The notes: generated by a model not told the origin, from the sequence alone. Counted from the first letter of the stretch, positions 45,375 through 55,043 are shown. The stretch: 64,000 nucleotides of DNA from Caccoplasma intestinavium (GCA_018715885.1 DVKT01000022.1:1-64000), one strand, 5' to 3'. Made by a program: numbers and translations.

Positions 45375-46007
45375 TTAATCGATAAATTTCACTTTCCCCA
45401 TATCCCGAGGTTTGGCAGTCGGAGACTCATCGGGATAACCGACCCCTATCGCATAAAGTAACTCATAATCGTCGGGAAGTTGCAACTTTTCCACATATTC
45501 GGCCGCTTCGGGATTTTGCTTCATAAACGCTACCGGCCCGCCGAGACAACAAGTTCCAAGCCCCAAAGACTGCGCCGCCAAAATAATATTCTCTCCCATC
45601 AGGCCGCAATCGACTTGTGCTGCCCCATTTTTAGGAGACGCAATAAATATAACGGCAGGAGCATTACGGAACATGTTTTTGAAATCGGCATCTTGTTCGA
45701 CCTTAGGGTTAGCAGCTTTGTATACAGCCGAAATGCCATCGATGTAAGAAGCATTATCGACAACACGTACCTGCCACTGTTGACGATTCACGGCATTGGG
45801 AGCATTAACTCCGCATTCGACCAACGTTTGCAAGATATCACGGGAAACCGGTTTATCTTGGTATTTCCTGATACTTCGTCGCTCCATAATCGTCTTTATT
45901 ACGTCATTTTCATAACCATTGTTTTCCTTTTTTTCATCGGAAGAAACCGCACAGGAAGACATAATAGCTGCGATACACACAAGCCCAAACCATTTATTTA
46001 CTTTCAT
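45375..46007 (-). CDS. Nitroreductase-family lipoprotein
   Basis: This 210-residue FMN-dependent oxidoreductase has the family's N-terminal RRSIRKYQDKPV (FMN phosphate contact) and a VDCGLMGENIILAAQSLGLGTC region. Unusually for the family, it begins with a lipoprotein signal ending SSC (Cys19), so the enzyme is predicted to be exported and lipid-anchored. How it would obtain FMN and reducing equivalents outside the cytoplasm is unclear. It lies 6 bp after the META gene. Confidence 0.85.
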   Translation of the reverse strand: MKVNKWFGLVCIAAIMSSCAVSSDEKKENNGYENDVIKTIMERRSIRKYQDKPVSRDILQTLVECGVNAPNAVNRQQWQVRVVDNASYIDGISAVYKAANPKVEQDADFKNMFRNAPAVIFIASPKNGAAQVDCGLMGENIILAAQSLGLGTCCLGGPVAFMKQNPEAAEYVEKLQLPDDYELLYAIGVGYPDESPTAKPRDMGKVKFID

Positions 46008-46013
46008 ATCGTA

Positions 46014-46430
46014 TTATTTATGTTGTAAAACAAGTCCCATTACTTCGTCTTTTTTATCATTATAAAAAAAGAGTCGAGTCTTATCCGCCTCCTTTTTAAT
46101 CGAGTATGTCGCAGTTTCATTAAATGCTCTCATAATATCGGTCTCCGATGGAGAGTCGGGACATGCCATCATGGTTGTAGCCAGATTTTTCAATGCGACA
46201 GACTTCCCTTCTGAGACGGAATAAGGTCCGAAAAAACGATTGCAGCCGTTGCAACCTGCCACTCTCATCTCTTTCGTGTCGAATGTTATCATCGCCGTAT
46301 CAGCCACAATTACAGGTTGACCATATGCCGTTTCTATAATCCAAGAACCCTCCAATGAAACAGATTCTGTGTTACACGCCGTGAATAACATAAAAAAAGC
46401 CCCAACGGCAAAGAATAAAAGTTTTTTCAT
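46014..46430 (-). CDS. META-domain lipoprotein
   Basis: This 138-residue protein has a lipoprotein signal ending FTAC (Cys19). A single META domain follows: L-E-G-S-W-I-I near residue 27, then M-R-V-A-G-C-N-G-C-N-R-F-F-G-P-Y, the diagnostic motif shared with HslJ. HslJ-type proteins are heat-inducible or linked to antibiotic tolerance, but the molecular role is unknown. It heads the operon with the nitroreductase. A promoter may lie at 46466-46496 on the minus strand (CTTG, 19 bp, TATATTTG). Confidence 0.85.
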   Translation of the reverse strand: MKKLLFFAVGAFFMLFTACNTESVSLEGSWIIETAYGQPVIVADTAMITFDTKEMRVAGCNGCNRFFGPYSVSEGKSVALKNLATTMMACPDSPSETDIMRAFNETATYSIKKEADKTRLFFYNDKKDEVMGLVLQHK

Positions 46431-46465
46431 AATTTCTCTTTTTTAATTGTATACCTCCATTTCAA

Positions 46466-46496
46466 CAAATATACGTAAAAAAACAAATACCCCAAG
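46466..46496 (-). promoter_or_regulatory. Candidate promoter of the META-nitroreductase operon
   Basis: On the minus strand CTTG (46496-46493) and TATATTTG (46473-46466) are 19 bp apart, one base off the -33 consensus, about 36 bp upstream of the start codon. Confidence 0.5.
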
Positions 46497-46618
46497 CGAC
46501 AGAACGTCAATTATTGCATAAAATCCATAACCGAATACCGATCAAACATTCTTTTTGTCTCATTTTTAATTATTTATTTATCAATATTTATTCTTTCTCC
46601 GTAAAATAGAAAGAATAT

Positions 46619-46650
46619 TTTGAGTATGACAAACGATTTTTCTACCTTTG
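46619..46650 (+). promoter_or_regulatory. Promoter of the threonylcarbamoyl-AMP synthase operon
   Basis: TTTG (46619-46622) and TACCTTTG (46643-46650) are separated by exactly 20 bp. Transcription would begin about 18 bp before the ATG at 46675, which excludes the in-frame ATG at 46648. Confidence 0.8.
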
Positions 46651-46674
46651 TTTTCTCTAAAAAAGCAACAGAAT

Positions 46675-47238
46675 ATGGAAGATGATATAAAGAAAGCCTG
46701 CGAAATAATGGAGAAGGGAGGTATTATTTTATATCCAACCGATACCATTTGGGGCATCGGGTGCGATGCAACAAATGAAGATGCAGTAAAACGTGTCTAC
46801 GAAATAAAAAAACGTATCGATAGCAAGGCTTTGATCGTCTTGGTCGACAAGCCGGTAAAAGTCGAATTTTATGTACGGGAAGTACCCGAAATTGCGTGGA
46901 ATCTCATCGATGTTGCCGATAAACCGTTGACTATCGTATATCCCAACGCCCGAAATCTGGCAACAAATGTTTTGGCCGATGACGGCAGCGTCGGCATACG
47001 CATTACACAAGAGACTTTCTCCCGTAAATTGTGTGAACGTTTCCGCAAGGCTATTGTCTCAACTTCGGCCAATATCAGCGGCCAACCTGCCCCTACCAAC
47101 TTCAATGAAATAAGCGATGAAATAAAACAAGCCGTCGACTATGTGGTAACCTACCGGCAAGACGACCCTTATCAACCATCGCCATCAAGTGTCATATGGA
47201 TCGGGGAAGGCGGAGTCATAAAAATATTGAGACCTTGA
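46675..47238 (+). CDS. L-threonylcarbamoyladenylate synthase (YrdC/Sua5 family)
   Basis: This 187-residue enzyme makes threonylcarbamoyl-AMP from threonine, bicarbonate and ATP for t6A37 tRNA modification. It has the YrdC fold motifs Y-P-T-D-T-I-W-G-I-G-C-D near residues 19-30, K-R-x-x-S/D-K-A-L near 48-54, and STSANISG near 135-142. It lacks the Sua5 C-terminal domain, so it is the short form. It is the first gene of a plus-strand run with the sugar transferase (1-bp gap), ClC and fmt. Confidence 0.93.
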   Translation: MEDDIKKACEIMEKGGIILYPTDTIWGIGCDATNEDAVKRVYEIKKRIDSKALIVLVDKPVKVEFYVREVPEIAWNLIDVADKPLTIVYPNARNLATNVLADDGSVGIRITQETFSRKLCERFRKAIVSTSANISGQPAPTNFNEISDEIKQAVDYVVTYRQDDPYQPSPSSVIWIGEGGVIKILRP

Positions 47239-47239
47239 T

Positions 47240-48652
47240 ATGAATGCCAAGCGACAAGTAGCCCAATATATCATTAGCGATCTGGTATCGACCAATATAG
47301 GTTGGCTTCTGTTCAACATATTTCGATACTATCTGTTACCGATAAATAAAGAAATAGCATCTTTATCGGTCTACTTGTCTTATCATAAAATTATCGAAGG
47401 ACAAATACTGTTCCCCGTTTTATTTTTGTGTATATTTTATTTATCGGGGTATTATAACCAGCCGTTTCTGAAATCGCGCCTCGAAGAGTTTTTCACCACT
47501 CTGTATTCTTTGCTGATCGGTACATTGATTATTTTCTTCATAGCCATTATCAACGACCTTTCTTATGGTGATTACGGATATAGCGCATTTATAGGGATCT
47601 TTGTAATACTATTTGCCTGTGTGTATCCTTGTCGCGCAATCATTACCGGATATGCTACCCGACAAATACACTCGGGAAAATGGGGATATAATACACTTAT
47701 CATCGGTGCGGGTAAAAATGCACATGCTTTGGCTCGCGAAATAAATCGACAAAATCAGTCTCCGGGTTTCCGTTTAATCGGATATATAAAAAATGAAAGC
47801 GATACGACACAAAATCCGTCGGACGACCTACCCCAATTCCAACCGGAATATTTATCCGATATTATTCGGAATAAACGCATAAAACGGCTGATCGTAGCTC
47901 TCGATAAAAACGATTGGCGTTCAATACAAAAAGAGACGAATATTTTATACGGATATGACTTGCCCATATTGGTCTCGACCGATAATTATGAGACACTTTT
48001 CTCTCGCGTAAAAATGACGAATATTCTCGGGACTCCACTTATCGATATTACGACGTGCGCACTATCGGAAAGCCAGAAAAATATCAAGAGACTATGCGAT
48101 ATTTTATTCTCTGCCATAGCACTTGTTTTGCTTTTGCCGATATTCCTTTTTATAGCCACAGCCATAAAACTCACATCAGCAGGAAATGTTTTCTATAAAC
48201 AAAAACGGGTAGGTCTGCGGAGAAAAGATTTTACATTATACAAATTCAGAAGCATGATTTCCGATGCCGAAAACGGGACTCCGACGCTATCGAGCGAAAA
48301 TGATCCCCGCATCACTCCTTTCGGAAAATTTCTGAGGAAATACCGTCTTGACGAGTTGCCCCAATTTTGGAATATTCTTAAAGGGGATATGTCTCTGGTC
48401 GGTCCCCGTCCCGAAAGACGTTATTACGTCGAACAACTTTTGCTACAAGTTCCCCATTACAGTCTCATACATCAGCTACGACCGGGACTTACGTCTTGGG
48501 GAATGGTGAAATACGGATATGCCCGTAATGTCGAAGAGATGGCCGAAAGACTCAAATACGAGATGCTTTATCTCGAAAATATTTCATTGATTCTCGATTT
48601 GAAAATTATAATTTACACGATAAAAACGGTTTTTACCGGGAAAGGTATTTAA
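47240..48652 (+). CDS. Polyprenyl-phosphate sugar-1-phosphate transferase (exopolysaccharide initiation)
   Basis: This 470-residue protein has four N-terminal membrane helices, a Rossmann-like cytoplasmic domain (LIIGAGKNAHALAREI), a fifth helix and the C-terminal bacterial sugar transferase domain: F-Y-K-Q-K-R-V-G, Y-K-F-R-S-M, D-E-L-P-Q-F-W-N and S-L-V-G-P-R-P-E. It should load a hexose-1-phosphate onto undecaprenyl phosphate as the first step of a surface polysaccharide. A second enzyme of this type lies at 53607. It is 1 bp after the preceding gene and 4 bp before the ClC gene, an unusual mix of functions in one transcript. Confidence 0.92.
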   Translation: MNAKRQVAQYIISDLVSTNIGWLLFNIFRYYLLPINKEIASLSVYLSYHKIIEGQILFPVLFLCIFYLSGYYNQPFLKSRLEEFFTTLYSLLIGTLIIFFIAIINDLSYGDYGYSAFIGIFVILFACVYPCRAIITGYATRQIHSGKWGYNTLIIGAGKNAHALAREINRQNQSPGFRLIGYIKNESDTTQNPSDDLPQFQPEYLSDIIRNKRIKRLIVALDKNDWRSIQKETNILYGYDLPILVSTDNYETLFSRVKMTNILGTPLIDITTCALSESQKNIKRLCDILFSAIALVLLLPIFLFIATAIKLTSAGNVFYKQKRVGLRRKDFTLYKFRSMISDAENGTPTLSSENDPRITPFGKFLRKYRLDELPQFWNILKGDMSLVGPRPERRYYVEQLLLQVPHYSLIHQLRPGLTSWGMVKYGYARNVEEMAERLKYEMLYLENISLILDLKIIIYTIKTVFTGKGI

Positions 48653-48656
48653 ATAA

Positions 48657-50438
48657 ATGAAACAGGATTTGTTTCTGAAAATTCTTGTATGGCGAGAAAA
48701 ACATATCAAGGAAAAAGATTTTATCTTGATATTAAGCTTTTTCATCGGACTTTTGGGTGCGGTAGCTGCCCTTATGTTGAAAGAAGCCATACATTTGATA
48801 CAAAAAATCCTCACCAACCATTTCTCGATAGACGGGGCAAACTACTTGTACCTCCTATACCCGATTATCGGTATAGGACTATCTTGGCTTTATGTGCACT
48901 ATATCGTAAAAGATGATATAAGCCACGGTGTTACAAGAGTTTTATATGCTATATCACAGCGCAAAAGCCGATTGAAGCCCCATAATATGTATAGTTCCGT
49001 GGTCGCCAGTTCCATTACCATAGGCTTCGGCGGATCGGTAGGAGCCGAAGCTCCTATCGTGTACACGGGTGCAGCTATCGGGTCGAACTTGGGGAAACTT
49101 TTCCGGCTCGACCCGCGTACCCTCATGCTACTGGTCGGGTGCGGTGCGGCAGCCGGAATCGCAGGAATCTTCAAAGCCCCGTTCGCAGGCCTGCTTTTCA
49201 CAATAGAAGTTTTGATGATAGACCTTACGGCAACTTCCATCATGCCTCTTATCGTTGCTTCGGCCACAGCTGCTACGGTTACTTATATTGTCTCGGGGGG
49301 CGACGCGCAATTTGCGATCGACCACACCGAAGCATTCTCATATAACCGTCTTCCTTATGTCTTTTTATTAGGCATCTGTTGCGGATTTGTCTCTCTCTAT
49401 TTCACACGAATGATATATTTCCTCGAAGGCATATTTAAAAAAATGAAAAAGCCTATTTGGAAATTTCTTTTAGGCTCTATTATACTCAGCACGACCATAT
49501 TCGTTTTTCCCCCATTATACGGTGAAGGGTATGATTCCATTATAAAACTATTGGGAGGGCATGCCGATACCATTACCGACGAAAGTTTTTTCTATGCTTG
49601 GAAAGACAATTTCGGCGTATTGGCTCTATTTCTCGCTCTTATCGTCCTTTTCAAGGTATTCGCCACGGCCGCGACCAATGGAGGCGGAGGTGTAGGCGGA
49701 ACATTTGCCCCCAGTTTGTATGTAGGTTGTATATTCGGCTTTCTGTTCGCATTTTTGGTCAACCATTTCAATCCTTTTGCCATTTCGCTATCCACTACTA
49801 ATTTTGCTCTTATGGGTATGGCAGGGGTCATGTCGGGGGTCATGCACGCCCCATTGATGGCTCTATTCCTTACGGCTGAACTGACCGGTAGTTATGACTT
49901 ATTTTTACCTTTAATGATAACTTCGGCCGTTGCATTTTGGACCATCAGAATGTTCGAATCCCACAGTATCTACACATTGCGTCTGGCTCAAAAAGGAGAA
50001 TTGATTACTCATCATAAAGACAAGGCTGTACTCACATTATTAAAAATAGACAGTGTCATAGAAACCGATTTCTTACCGGTTCAACCCGAAATGACTCTTG
50101 GAGATATGGTAAAAGTCATCTCCAAATCTCATCGAAACATCTTTCCTGTGCTGGATCAAAACGGAATCATGCTCGGAATCGTATTGCTCGATGATATACG
50201 GAACATTATGTTCCGCACAGAATTATACGACCGTTTCAAAGTAAGAACATTTATGACTATTCCTCCCGGAAAAATAGAAATAGGAATGCCGATGGAGCAG
50301 GTTATGAAAATCTTTGACGAAACAAATGCATGGAATTTACCCGTCGTCGATGAGCAAGGAAAATATATAGGCTTTGTATCGAAATCAAAAATATTCAACT
50401 CTTACCGTCGTGTTTTGGTACATTTCTCTCAAGACTAA
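48657..50438 (+). CDS. ClC-family chloride channel/antiporter with CBS domains
   Basis: This 593-residue protein has the ClC membrane domain with the anion-path motifs GFGGSVGAEAP (the gating glutamate is retained in the G-x-E-x-P position) and GGVGGTFAPSL, about 16-18 helices by pattern. A C-terminal pair of CBS domains (about residues 460-590) may sense adenine nucleotides. The gating Glu favours an H+/Cl- exchanger, but the internal proton glutamate was not located with confidence. It is followed by fmt after 9 bp. Confidence 0.93.
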   Translation: MKQDLFLKILVWREKHIKEKDFILILSFFIGLLGAVAALMLKEAIHLIQKILTNHFSIDGANYLYLLYPIIGIGLSWLYVHYIVKDDISHGVTRVLYAISQRKSRLKPHNMYSSVVASSITIGFGGSVGAEAPIVYTGAAIGSNLGKLFRLDPRTLMLLVGCGAAAGIAGIFKAPFAGLLFTIEVLMIDLTATSIMPLIVASATAATVTYIVSGGDAQFAIDHTEAFSYNRLPYVFLLGICCGFVSLYFTRMIYFLEGIFKKMKKPIWKFLLGSIILSTTIFVFPPLYGEGYDSIIKLLGGHADTITDESFFYAWKDNFGVLALFLALIVLFKVFATAATNGGGGVGGTFAPSLYVGCIFGFLFAFLVNHFNPFAISLSTTNFALMGMAGVMSGVMHAPLMALFLTAELTGSYDLFLPLMITSAVAFWTIRMFESHSIYTLRLAQKGELITHHKDKAVLTLLKIDSVIETDFLPVQPEMTLGDMVKVISKSHRNIFPVLDQNGIMLGIVLLDDIRNIMFRTELYDRFKVRTFMTIPPGKIEIGMPMEQVMKIFDETNAWNLPVVDEQGKYIGFVSKSKIFNSYRRVLVHFSQD

Positions 50439-50447
50439 AAAATAAGT

Positions 50448-51419
50448 ATGAAAAAAGAAAATCTGCGTATCGTATATATGGGAACCCCCGATTTTGCCGT
50501 AGAAAGCCTCAAACGATTGGTGGAAAAAGGCTATAATATCGTAGGGGTCATCACCATGCCCGACAAACCGGCCGGCAGAGGCCATAAAATACAATTCTCT
50601 CCGGTCAAACAATATGCTTTATCTCAGAATCTCCCGCTCCTCCAACCCGAAAAGCTGAAAGATGAAAACTTCTTAAAGGCTTTACGCGAATGGAATGCCG
50701 ACCTTCAAATTGTCGTTGCATTCCGCATGCTTCCCGAAGTCGTATGGAACATGCCCCGATTGGGAACATTCAACTTACACGCCTCACTTCTACCGCAATA
50801 TCGGGGTGCAGCACCTATAAATTGGGCCATTATCAATGGCGATACAATGACAGGGGTAACGACTTTCTTTCTCTCCCATGCCATAGACACAGGACGCATC
50901 ATCATGCAACGCACCTTGCCTATCACTTCCGAAGACAATGCAGGAACGATACATGATAAGCTGATGTTTTTGGGTGCTGACATGGTTACAGATACAGTCG
51001 ATGAAATCTTGGAGGGGAATATATCCTGCATCGAACAAGACAGCATCGAACCAAAAGAACTGCTGCGACAGGCTCCTAAAATTTTCAAAGAAGATTGCCG
51101 TATCGATTGGAACCGACCGGCCCGATATATACACGATTTCGTTCGAGGCCTTTCTCCTTATCCCGCCGCTTGGTGCGAATGGAAAGACGACACGAATATC
51201 TACTCTCCCATAAAAATATTCCAAACGGAAATATCGGAAGAGATGACGAATAATCTTCCTGCCGGAACAATCCGTACTGATGGAAAAACGTATATCGAGA
51301 TCAAATGCGGACAAGATGCTCTCCGTATATTATCCTTGCAACTTCCCGGGAAAAAGAGATTGACCGTAGAAGAATTACTTCGCGGATTTCCCTTGAACAA
51401 TTCGTTCATAAGCAGATAA
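50448..51419 (+). CDS. fmt: Methionyl-tRNA formyltransferase
   Basis: This 323-residue enzyme formylates initiator Met-tRNA using 10-formyltetrahydrofolate. It has the formyltransferase core motif HASLLPQYRGAAPI (near residues 109-122, with the SLLP-x-x-R-G signature), the early M-G-T-P-D-F-A start, and the C-terminal OB-like tRNA-binding domain. Length is normal. It ends the plus-strand operon at a hairpin terminator. Confidence 0.96.
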   Translation: MKKENLRIVYMGTPDFAVESLKRLVEKGYNIVGVITMPDKPAGRGHKIQFSPVKQYALSQNLPLLQPEKLKDENFLKALREWNADLQIVVAFRMLPEVVWNMPRLGTFNLHASLLPQYRGAAPINWAIINGDTMTGVTTFFLSHAIDTGRIIMQRTLPITSEDNAGTIHDKLMFLGADMVTDTVDEILEGNISCIEQDSIEPKELLRQAPKIFKEDCRIDWNRPARYIHDFVRGLSPYPAAWCEWKDDTNIYSPIKIFQTEISEEMTNNLPAGTIRTDGKTYIEIKCGQDALRILSLQLPGKKRLTVEELLRGFPLNNSFISR

Positions 51420-51420
51420 A

Positions 51421-51465
51421 AATAAAGACAGGGTATCTTTTAAAGGATACCCTTGTCTTTATTTT
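51421..51465. terminator. Terminator shared by fmt and the convergent acetyltransferase gene
   Basis: A 17-bp stem with one bulged T and an 8-nt loop begins one base after the fmt stop and runs into T residues. Read on the minus strand it follows the acetyltransferase stop by 14 bp, so it may serve both directions. Confidence 0.8.
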
Positions 51466-51478
51466 GGGAAATATCGAA

Positions 51479-52159
51479 TTACCACTTATATCGATCCCAA
51501 TCTATTCCTTCTTTTAATGGTTTTGCCGGTAGTCCTCCATATATTGTATTGGATTTCTCCAAAATACCCGAAACGACAGCACTGTTAGCAATAATGCAAG
51601 AATGAGCAATTCGACTACCTTTTAAAACTCTCGTATGGGCAGTCAACCATACGTGATTTCCAATGACAACAGGTTGTGCATAATTTGTTCGCCTCTGTTC
51701 AGTTATATCAATGATTGTATGGCTATCTCCATTCCTGATCTCTATGTCATTGGAAAACATACAATCATTTCCTATCACTATTTTCTCGCCCTCGGTAGAT
51801 GCTATATGACCACCTTCCATCGTAAAATCTTTCCCCACAACAATAGTACTGTTATCATCTTGTAACCAAAATTGTGTGTTCGAAACGATAGTATTTCCTC
51901 CACCGATCTCCAATACACAATTATTTCCCAAAAGGACTATATAACAATTATTCAACCGGGTTTTTCTTCCCAAAACGATGGTATTATTTATCCCCTTGAT
52001 CTCAAACTTAACCCGATTTAAAAAAGCTCCTTTCTTCCTGATTTTGATTTTATTCCGTCCCAAACAATATCTCCAACTATTATTACGATGCACCATATTA
52101 TACATATACGCCGCAATATCCATCATTCTTGGATTTTTCTTTATTATATCTTTTAGCAT
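51479..52159 (-). CDS. Hexapeptide-repeat (left-handed beta-helix) acyltransferase
   Basis: This 226-residue protein has an N-terminal helical region (about residues 1-40) and then irregular hexapeptide repeats of the [LIV]-G-x4 type (IVLGRK, VVGKDF, IVIGND, VVIGNH). Its C-terminal region is typical of maltose/serine O-acetyltransferase-like enzymes (VWLTAHTRVLKGSRI). It probably acetylates a sugar of the surface polysaccharide, given the upstream ugd and sugar transferase genes (119-bp gap to ugd). The acceptor is unknown. Confidence 0.85.
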   Translation of the reverse strand: MLKDIIKKNPRMMDIAAYMYNMVHRNNSWRYCLGRNKIKIRKKGAFLNRVKFEIKGINNTIVLGRKTRLNNCYIVLLGNNCVLEIGGGNTIVSNTQFWLQDDNSTIVVGKDFTMEGGHIASTEGEKIVIGNDCMFSNDIEIRNGDSHTIIDITEQRRTNYAQPVVIGNHVWLTAHTRVLKGSRIAHSCIIANSAVVSGILEKSNTIYGGLPAKPLKEGIDWDRYKW

Positions 52160-52278
52160 AAAAACAATTTTTACACATAATTATTTCTATGCAAAGCCAT
52201 AAATAGTGTATGGCTAAGAGACTTGTTTTTAAGAAAAATTTATTTTTTGTTTTTTAGGAGCAGAAACCTATAATATCC

Positions 52279-53592
52279 TTATCTCCCAATAGAAAGATAC
52301 GCAAACCCGAGTTTCTTCAACTCTTCCGCATCATAAATATTACGCCCATCTATGACGAGCGGTGTTTTCATCGCTTTTTTTATAACGCCCCAACTCGGCA
52401 TACGGAATTGTTTCCATTCCGTATGCAACAGTAATGCGTCCGCCTCCAAAACAGCTTCATACATATCTGCTGCATACTCTACACTATTTCCTATCCGACG
52501 GCGGCATTCTTTCATTGATACCGGATCATAGACTTTCACTCGACAACCCGAATCCTGTAACAACCGTATTGTAACCAACGATGTCGCTTCTCGCATATCA
52601 TCGGTCTCCGGCTTGAACGATAATCCCCAGAGTGCAACCGTCTTGCCTGCCAAATCACCGTTGTAGTATTTCTCCAATTTCCGATAAAGGACTTGCTTTT
52701 GGGCCTCATTTACCTCTTCTACGGCATGCAATACTTTCATCGTATATCCGGCCTTTTCGGCTGTTCTAATCAACGCCTTGACATCTTTGGGAAAACAACT
52801 TCCTCCGTATCCGCACCCGGGATAGAGAAACTTCGAGCCGATACGGCTGTCGCTCCCTATACCTTTGCGAACCATGTTCACGTCGGCTCCTACCAATTCG
52901 CATAGATTGGCAATGTCGTTCATGAACGAGATACGAGTGGCCAGCATCGAATTGGCTGCATACTTGATCATCTCTGCCGAGGGTATATCGGTAAAAATAA
53001 CCCGGAAATTATTCAACAGGAAAGGACGATACAGGCGACTCATCTTCTCTCGTGCTTGTTCGCTTTCCACTCCTACCACCACCCGATCGGGAGACATGAA
53101 GTCTTTTATGGCGGCTCCTTCTTTGAGAAACTCTGGATTGGAGGCAACATCAAAAGGGGTATTCTCGCCTCGCTTCTTCAATTCTTCTTCTATGACTTTC
53201 TTTACTTTCCGAGCCGTTCCCACAGGGACGGTACTCTTGGTAACCAATATGGTATATTTCTTGATATGACGACCGAATGTGCGGGCTACCGACAATACAT
53301 ATTGAAGGTCGGCACTGCCGTCTTCGTCGGGAGGTGTGCCTACCGCAGAGAAAACTATTTCTACGTCATCGATGCACTGGGACAAATCGGTCGTGAAATG
53401 TAACCGACCTTCCCGGGTGTTGCGTAAAACCAGTTCGTCAAGCCCCGGTTCATAAATAGGAATTTTTCCTTGCAACAGCCCTTCTATCTTATTCGCATCT
53501 ACATCTACACAGGTTACATCTATACCCATCTCGGCAAAGCATGTCCCCGAGACCAACCCTACATATCCTGTCCCTACTATCGCTATCTTCAT
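52279..53592 (-). CDS. ugd: UDP-glucose 6-dehydrogenase
   Basis: This 437-residue enzyme oxidises UDP-glucose to UDP-glucuronate using NAD. The N-terminal NAD fold starts with GTGYVGLVSG (residues 7-16). The active-site cysteine lies in YPGCGYGGSCFPKD (near residues 253-266), followed by the UDP-binding C-domain. It lies 14 bp after the sugar transferase gene and should supply glucuronate for a surface polysaccharide. Confidence 0.95.
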   Translation of the reverse strand: MKIAIVGTGYVGLVSGTCFAEMGIDVTCVDVDANKIEGLLQGKIPIYEPGLDELVLRNTREGRLHFTTDLSQCIDDVEIVFSAVGTPPDEDGSADLQYVLSVARTFGRHIKKYTILVTKSTVPVGTARKVKKVIEEELKKRGENTPFDVASNPEFLKEGAAIKDFMSPDRVVVGVESEQAREKMSRLYRPFLLNNFRVIFTDIPSAEMIKYAANSMLATRISFMNDIANLCELVGADVNMVRKGIGSDSRIGSKFLYPGCGYGGSCFPKDVKALIRTAEKAGYTMKVLHAVEEVNEAQKQVLYRKLEKYYNGDLAGKTVALWGLSFKPETDDMREATSLVTIRLLQDSGCRVKVYDPVSMKECRRRIGNSVEYAADMYEAVLEADALLLHTEWKQFRMPSWGVIKKAMKTPLVIDGRNIYDAEELKKLGFAYLSIGR

Positions 53593-53606
53593 ATCGTTAC
53601 CGCGGT

Positions 53607-54989
53607 TTATACGGCGTTCTCATCGCCTTTCAATAAGAGAACAAAGGTGAGAAATATTATTTTCAAATCCAATAAGATGTTCCAGTTTTCGATATACCAA
53701 ATGTCGTATTCGACCCTTTTTTCCATCTGCCACAATTCCCGGGTTTCTCCCCTGTAACCGTTGATCTGCGCCCAACCGGTAAGACCGGGTTTCACGAAAT
53801 GGCGTACCATATATTTTTCTATAATGGCAGAATAATCTCGGGTATGCTTCAACATGTGAGGGCGCGGCCCGACAAAAGACATATCTCCCTTTAAAATATT
53901 AAAAATTTGCGGCAGTTCGTCGAGGCTTGTTTTACGTAAAAAATGTCCGATTCGCGTAATACGCGGATCGTTGGCTGTTGCTTGTAATTTATCGGCATCT
54001 ACATTAATACGCATTGTCCTAAACTTTAAGCAATTAAACTCTTTTCCCATATATCCGGTACGTTTCTGCCGAAAAAGAACTGGGCCAGGAGAAGAGAGCT
54101 TTACCATGAATGCAATCGGCAAATACCATATAGGGGCCAACAAAGTAATGATCAAAGACAAAAGGAAGTCAAAAAATCGTTTCGCACATCGCCCTGTCCA
54201 CCTTTGCAACGGTTCTTTGCAAATCGAAAGTAATGGTATATTCCCCATTATCTGATAATGCAGCCGTCGAGGTATATACTGTGATATTTCCGGCAAAATA
54301 AAGAAACGGATTCCATTTTGTTCCGAGAAATACAACAAATCTATAATCTTCCTATTCTCTTTATCGGGTAATGCGCAATATATTTCATCGACTTGATTAT
54401 CGAGACAAAACGTCCCGACCGCTCCTATATCTCCCCTAAACTGCGGAACGAATTTCTCAAAAGACATATCATTATCGAAAAAGCCCAAGAAGCGGAAACC
54501 ATATCCTGCATCGGATTGCAACTCATTATACAAAGAAATCCCCGCCGGACCTGCACCGACGATAACGACACGTTTGAAATTATATCCGCGACTGCGAATA
54601 TATCGAAGTATCCGGTTCGATAACAACCACCAAAGATTCAAGATACAGAAGAAAAAGGCAAAAAGCAGTAACAATCTCGTCGAATCGATATAGACTTTCA
54701 CACATGCCATACATGCCGAAAATACCAAAAAAGAGAAAAAAACCGATTCCGATGCTATCAGCAGCAATCGGTCGATGCACACGATACGCATATTATGTAC
54801 ATACCTGAAAAAAAAGGCTATGGGCAAATACGACAAATTCAATAAAAGGCAAACGATTCTTCTCGAAAGGGCATCGGTAAAGGTATCGGGATAAAAATAT
54901 AATAAAAGCAAAAAGGCGACATTGAGACACACAAAGTCGCCTAAGGTTATTAGTTTACTAATTAAATGACCGAAACCTTTCCTTATCAT
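53607..54989 (-). CDS. Undecaprenyl-phosphate glucose phosphotransferase (WcaJ-like)
   Basis: This 460-residue protein has four N-terminal membrane helices, a CoA-binding-like Rossmann domain (VVIVGAGPAGISLYNE, near residues 140-155), a fifth helix and the catalytic sugar transferase domain: FRQKRTGYMGKEF, K-F-R-T-M, D-E-L-P-Q and F-V-G-P-R-P-H. The Y-R-G-E-T motif near the end is typical of WcaJ-type enzymes that use UDP-glucose. It is the first gene of a unit with ugd and probably starts synthesis of an acidic exopolysaccharide. Confidence 0.93.
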   Translation of the reverse strand: MIRKGFGHLISKLITLGDFVCLNVAFLLLLYFYPDTFTDALSRRIVCLLLNLSYLPIAFFFRYVHNMRIVCIDRLLLIASESVFFSFLVFSACMACVKVYIDSTRLLLLFAFFFCILNLWWLLSNRILRYIRSRGYNFKRVVIVGAGPAGISLYNELQSDAGYGFRFLGFFDNDMSFEKFVPQFRGDIGAVGTFCLDNQVDEIYCALPDKENRKIIDLLYFSEQNGIRFFILPEISQYIPRRLHYQIMGNIPLLSICKEPLQRWTGRCAKRFFDFLLSLIITLLAPIWYLPIAFMVKLSSPGPVLFRQKRTGYMGKEFNCLKFRTMRINVDADKLQATANDPRITRIGHFLRKTSLDELPQIFNILKGDMSFVGPRPHMLKHTRDYSAIIEKYMVRHFVKPGLTGWAQINGYRGETRELWQMEKRVEYDIWYIENWNILLDLKIIFLTFVLLLKGDENAV

Positions 54990-55043
54990 AATAATAGGTT
55001 TATGATATGATAACGAAAAATTCGATACGGATATTATACCGTA

